Of a DNA stretch of 64,000 nt, positions 60,981-64,000 are shown in pieces. The stretch comes from VGWF01 sp964423465 (GTDB lineage Bacteria; Verrucomicrobiota; Kiritimatiellia; PWTM01): the NCBI GenBank assembly GCA_964423465.1, contig CAYRFK010000001.1, forward strand, positions 14,703 to 78,702, written 5' to 3'. Under the pieces are notes generated by a model. That model searched no databases, was not told where the DNA came from, and saw only the letters and a program-made list of their open reading frames with translations. Each line of letters begins with the position of its first letter. The stretch's first letter is position 1. The position numbers were made by a program, and so were the translations under genes.

Positions 60981-63473
60981 ATGAGCGACACGCCGACCCC
61001 GATGATGGCGCAGTACCGCCGCCTGCGCGCGGACCTGCCGCCGGATACAATCCTCCTCTTTCATCTCGGCGACTTCTACGAGATGTTCTACGACGACGCC
61101 GTTGCCGCGGCGCCCATTTTGGACATCGCCCTCACGAAGCGGCAGGCGATGCCCATGTGCGGCGTGCCCGTCCACTCCGCCGACGCCTATATCGCCCGCC
61201 TCGTCCGCGCCGGGAAAAAGGTCGCGGTGTGCGAGCAGGTGGAGGATCCGTCCAAGGCCAAGGGAATCGTCCGCCGCGACATCACGCGGATCGTCACGCC
61301 GGGGACCGTGGTCGAGGAGGGCATCCTCGACGCGCGACTGAGCAACTACCTCGCCGGCCTCTGGCGTCGCGGGGACACGTTCGGCATCGCCCTGCTCGAA
61401 CTGTCCACCGGGGCCTTCTGGATCGAGGAGCGGGCCGACGCCGACAGCGTTCACGAACTGCTGGCCAAGTACGCCCCGTCCGAGGTCATCGTTCCCCAGG
61501 AACAGCGCGATGCGCTTACCTCAGCGGCCGGGGCCGATGGCCGCATGGTCACACCTGTGGACGACTGGCGCTTCGAACCCGAGGCCTCGCGCGACGCGCT
61601 CCTGCGCCATTTCGGGGTCGTTTCGCTCGACGGCTTCGGCTGCGAGGGTCTCACGGCCGGCGTCGGGGCCGCGGGGGCCGTGCTGCACTACGTCACGGTC
61701 GACCTGCGCCGCCCCGCCGGCCACATCCGCCGCCTGCAGGCGCGGAGCGCATCCGATTTCGTTGTGCTCGACGAGGCGACGGTGGGCAATCTGGAACTTG
61801 TGTCGTCCCGGGGCGGCGGATCGGGGCCGTGCCTGCTCAAGGTCGTCGATGCGACCCGCACCCCGATGGGCGGACGCATGCTGCGCGAGTGGCTGATGCG
61901 TCCGCTCGGCGGCCGCGACGCGATCGGCGAACGCCACGGCGTGGTCGCGGCCCTGTGCGCGGACCGGGATGCCCAGCGCCGGCTGCGCGAGGCCCTCGGC
62001 GGCATTCGCGACATCGAGCGACTGGTCGCCCGCATCAGCGCCGGCGGCGGCAACGCGCGCGACCTGTGCGCCGTGGCGCAGTCACTGCGGCACCTGCCCG
62101 CCGTCCGCGAGGCGGCGGAGGGTCTCGACGCCCCCCTCGCCCGCCGCCTGGCCGGAGACGTCGAACCGCTGCCCGACCTGCTCGGCCGCATCGAACAGAC
62201 GATCGTCGACGAACCGCCGGCCACCGTGCGCGAGGGCGGCATGATCCGCCCCGGCTGCCACGCCGAACTCGACGAACTGCGCAGCGCCGCGACCTCCGGC
62301 CGTTCCTGGATCGCCTCGTTCCAGGCCGCCGAGCAGCAGCGCACGGGCATCAAGTCGCTGAAGATCCGGCACAACAAGGTCTTCGGCTACTACATCGAGA
62401 TCACGCGCAGCAACCTGCAGAGCGCGCCGCCGGAGTACATCCGCAAGCAGACGATGGCCAACGCGGAGCGGTTCATCACGCCGGAGCTGAAGGACTACGA
62501 GAACCGGATCCTCGGCGCCCAGGAGCGGGCCGTCGCGCTGGAGTACGAGCTTTTCCTGGAGGTCCGCGGCGCCGTGCTGGACCGGACCGGGTCGCTGCTG
62601 CGCTCCGCGGCGGCCCTGGCCTCGCTCGACGCCCTCGCCTCGTTCGCAGACCGTGCGCTCGCCCTCGGCTACGCCCGGCCGGTCATGACCGACGGTGACA
62701 CGCTCCGCATTCGCGACGGACGACACCCGGTCATCGAGACGCTTCCCGAGGCCGAGCGCTTCGTGCCCAACGACACGCTCCTCGACGGCCGCGACAACCA
62801 GCTCATGATCATCACCGGCCCCAACATGGCCGGAAAGTCGACCTACATCCGGCAGGTCGCCCTGATCACGATCCTGGCCCACGCAGGGTCGTTCGTGCCC
62901 GCCGCGGAGGCCGAGATCGGGGTCGTCGACCGCGTGTTCACGCGCGTCGGCGCCTCCGACGACCTCGCGCGCGGCCGCAGCACCTTCATGGTCGAGATGC
63001 AGGAGACCGCCAACATCCTGAACAACGCGACACCGCGCAGCCTGATCGTCCTCGACGAGATCGGCCGCGGCACCAGCACCTTCGACGGCATCAGCCTCGC
63101 ATGGGCCGTCGCCGAGCACCTCCACAACCACGCCGCCGTGAAGGCCAAGACGCTCTTCGCGACGCACTACCACGAACTGACCGACCTGGCCCTGACGATG
63201 CCCGGCGTGAAGAACTACACCGTGCTCATCCGCGAGAGCGGCCAGCGGATCGCATTCCTGCGGAAGATCGTCCCCGGCGCCGCGGACAAGAGTTATGGGA
63301 TCCACGTCGCCCGCCTCGCCGGCATGCCCGACGAGGTCATCGACCGCGCCCGCGAGATCCTCTCGAACCTCGAGGAGGGAGAATTCGGCGAGGCCGGCCA
63401 GCCCAAGATCGCCCGAAAACGCCCGACGCGCCGCGGCCGCGAGGACGACGGGGCGCAGATGTCACTTTTTTGA
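60981..63473 (+). CDS. mutS: DNA mismatch repair protein MutS
   Basis: Recognises mismatches and recruits MutL. 830 residues of the full MutS1 form: the mismatch-reading FxE motif in LGDFYEMFYDDAV, the connector, the lever region with GFYIEITRSN-like YYIEITRSNLQS, and the ATPase with Walker A TGPNMAGKSTYIRQ (about 612), the signature STFMVEMQETANIL, Walker B LIVLDEIGRGTSTFDG and the HYHELTDLA switch. A short C-terminal tail (DDGAQMSLF) matches the clamp-binding end seen in many MutS. mutL is not in view. Confidence 0.97.
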   Translation: MSDTPTPMMAQYRRLRADLPPDTILLFHLGDFYEMFYDDAVAAAPILDIALTKRQAMPMCGVPVHSADAYIARLVRAGKKVAVCEQVEDPSKAKGIVRRDITRIVTPGTVVEEGILDARLSNYLAGLWRRGDTFGIALLELSTGAFWIEERADADSVHELLAKYAPSEVIVPQEQRDALTSAAGADGRMVTPVDDWRFEPEASRDALLRHFGVVSLDGFGCEGLTAGVGAAGAVLHYVTVDLRRPAGHIRRLQARSASDFVVLDEATVGNLELVSSRGGGSGPCLLKVVDATRTPMGGRMLREWLMRPLGGRDAIGERHGVVAALCADRDAQRRLREALGGIRDIERLVARISAGGGNARDLCAVAQSLRHLPAVREAAEGLDAPLARRLAGDVEPLPDLLGRIEQTIVDEPPATVREGGMIRPGCHAELDELRSAATSGRSWIASFQAAEQQRTGIKSLKIRHNKVFGYYIEITRSNLQSAPPEYIRKQTMANAERFITPELKDYENRILGAQERAVALEYELFLEVRGAVLDRTGSLLRSAAALASLDALASFADRALALGYARPVMTDGDTLRIRDGRHPVIETLPEAERFVPNDTLLDGRDNQLMIITGPNMAGKSTYIRQVALITILAHAGSFVPAAEAEIGVVDRVFTRVGASDDLARGRSTFMVEMQETANILNNATPRSLIVLDEIGRGTSTFDGISLAWAVAEHLHNHAAVKAKTLFATHYHELTDLALTMPGVKNYTVLIRESGQRIAFLRKIVPGAADKSYGIHVARLAGMPDEVIDRAREILSNLEEGEFGEAGQPKIARKRPTRRGREDDGAQMSLF

Positions 63474-63712
63474 CGCGCGCCCAACCGATGGCACACGATG
63501 GAAGATGCATGCGAAGGGATGAAGGGATGAGCGGATGGATGACGGCGGCAGGGCCGGTGCCCGGGTCCGATGGATCCAGTGGGCACAGGGCAACTGCACG
63601 AGGATCCATGCCATGAACAGCGCCAATCACCCGTCCTGATCGTAATCGTAATCCTAATCGTAATCTCCCCGTAAGCTTGCCCCACACCGCCCTGCTCACT
63701 ACATTGCACGGC
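63474..63712. other. Intergenic region with GATG-type repeat and CGTAAT hexamer repeat
   Basis: The 239 bp between mutS and the four-helix-bundle gene hold two repeat styles and no gene. At 63488-63545 is GATG-rich degenerate text (GGGATGAAGGGATGAGCGG and on), the same style as the minus strand at 1803-1850. At 63641-63664 are four hexamers: CGTAAT, CGTAAT, CCTAAT, CGTAAT. The 48 bp between them and the gene show no ribosome-binding site. Confidence 0.7.
63641..63664. repeat. Hexamer tandem repeat CSTAAT x4
   Basis: Four contiguous 6-bp units, one with a G-to-C change at the second base, ending 48 bp before the four-helix-bundle ATG. The short unit and single-base variation match the style of the other repeat tracts in this window. 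Confidence 0.85.
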
Positions 63713-64000
63713 ATGAAGACATGCTTCGATCATGAGAAGCTGGACGTCTACCAAGATGCCATCCGCTTCATCGCCTGGGTCGATGAACTGCTCGAAGGCA
63801 TTCCCAAGGGCCTTGCCGTTCACACCCAGCTCGATCGGGCTTCAACCTCCATCCCTCTGAACATCGCCGAAGGAAATGGCAAGTACACCCCGGCCGATCG
63901 CTGCCGGTTCTTCGACATCGCACGTGGCTCCGCTTTGGAGTGTGCCGCCTGCCTCGATGTGTTGGTTGCGAAGAAGCGGATCGACAAGGCGGATTCCGGC
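63713..64000 (+). CDS. Four-helix-bundle protein (S23 / Avd-like family), C-terminus off window
   Basis: 96 residues visible of an expected 115-125. The start KTCFDHEKLDVYQDAIRFIA is the classic first helix of the 23S-rRNA-intervening-sequence protein family (TIGR02436). The conserved turn DRASTSIPLNIAEGNGKY (usually ASxSIxxNIAEG) and the third helix RGSALECAACLDVL follow. The family forms pentameric barrels related to the Avd accessory protein of diversity-generating retroelements and is widespread as stand-alone genes of unknown role, often in repeat-rich intergenic DNA. The ATG at 63713 gives the family N-terminus. No reverse transcriptase is in the window; one to the right cannot be excluded. 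Confidence 0.92.
   Translation, partial: MKTCFDHEKLDVYQDAIRFIAWVDELLEGIPKGLAVHTQLDRASTSIPLNIAEGNGKYTPADRCRFFDIARGSALECAACLDVLVAKKRIDKADSG

Noticed and set aside
63713..64000. Complete diversity-generating retroelement
   Set aside because: Only the Avd-like four-helix-bundle gene is visible. No reverse transcriptase and no adenine-biased template/variable repeat pair is in the window. The right flank is unseen.

Overview
The window is GC-rich, densely coded chromosomal DNA from a Gram-negative bacterium. The best guess is a member of the PVC superphylum (Kiritimatiellota, Lentisphaerota or Verrucomicrobiota type). This is inferred from gene content, not from a marker tree: lipid A genes (lpxI, lpxB), an M16C presequence-type protease, a DUF1080 pair, a heme/SUMF1 fusion, an L-fucose locus with GH29 fucosidase, Tat-exported proteins, a bacterial topoisomerase VI A subunit, and large membrane-anchored Ser/Thr kinases and pseudokinases.

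Layout. 1-5 kb: oligopeptide-type ABC ATPase (cut by the window edge) and an M16C metalloprotease. 5-10.4 kb: Ser/Thr kinase overlapping an lpxI-Gfo/Idh/MocA-lpxB lipid A operon. 10.4-13.4 kb: 6-phosphogluconolactonase, DUF2062 membrane protein, a tiny basic protein, IF-1, RluA-type pseudouridine synthase. 13.6-19.2 kb: secreted DUF1080 protein, L-fucose isomerase, alpha-L-fucosidase and a divergent AraC regulator. 19.2-22 kb: methyltransferase, lipoprotein, small unknown protein, TrmH-type rRNA methylase. 21.9-27 kb: three consecutive exported coiled-coil proteins, two of them with TPRs. 27-39 kb: hisC, second DUF1080 protein, HzsA-like/SUMF1 fusion, CAAX-type protease, SGNH protein, tRNA-Met, DCC protein, a very large secreted protein. 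39-44 kb: an accessory patch with an alpha/beta-hydrolase-subtilisin fusion and the fused remains of an HNH nuclease and a type I restriction R-like helicase. 44-55.6 kb: L,D-transpeptidase, accA, an ArsR/DsrE/Fe-S membrane operon, a secreted clan-A glycosidase behind a double operator, rimO, fusA. 55.6-64 kb: pseudokinase, topo VI A, Tat-exported TIM-barrel-like protein, zinc-knuckle protein, mutS, and a four-helix-bundle gene cut by the right edge.

Two themes stand out beyond the genes. First, intergenic DNA, mostly directly after stop codons, carries short degenerate tandem repeats, several with a 7-bp period (AACATCC, TTCCGTY, GTTCAMG). A 6-bp version (CGTAAT) lies just upstream of the four-helix-bundle gene, a family related to the Avd protein of diversity-generating retroelements. 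Separate dispersed hairpin elements recur as well, one pair with a compensatory base change and one copy read in frame through a protein. Second, many promoters read by eye place the -10 box only 6-7 bp before the start codon, which predicts leaderless mRNAs. Candidate new biology is the four-helix-bundle/repeat association and the hydrolase-subtilisin fusion beside restriction remnants.
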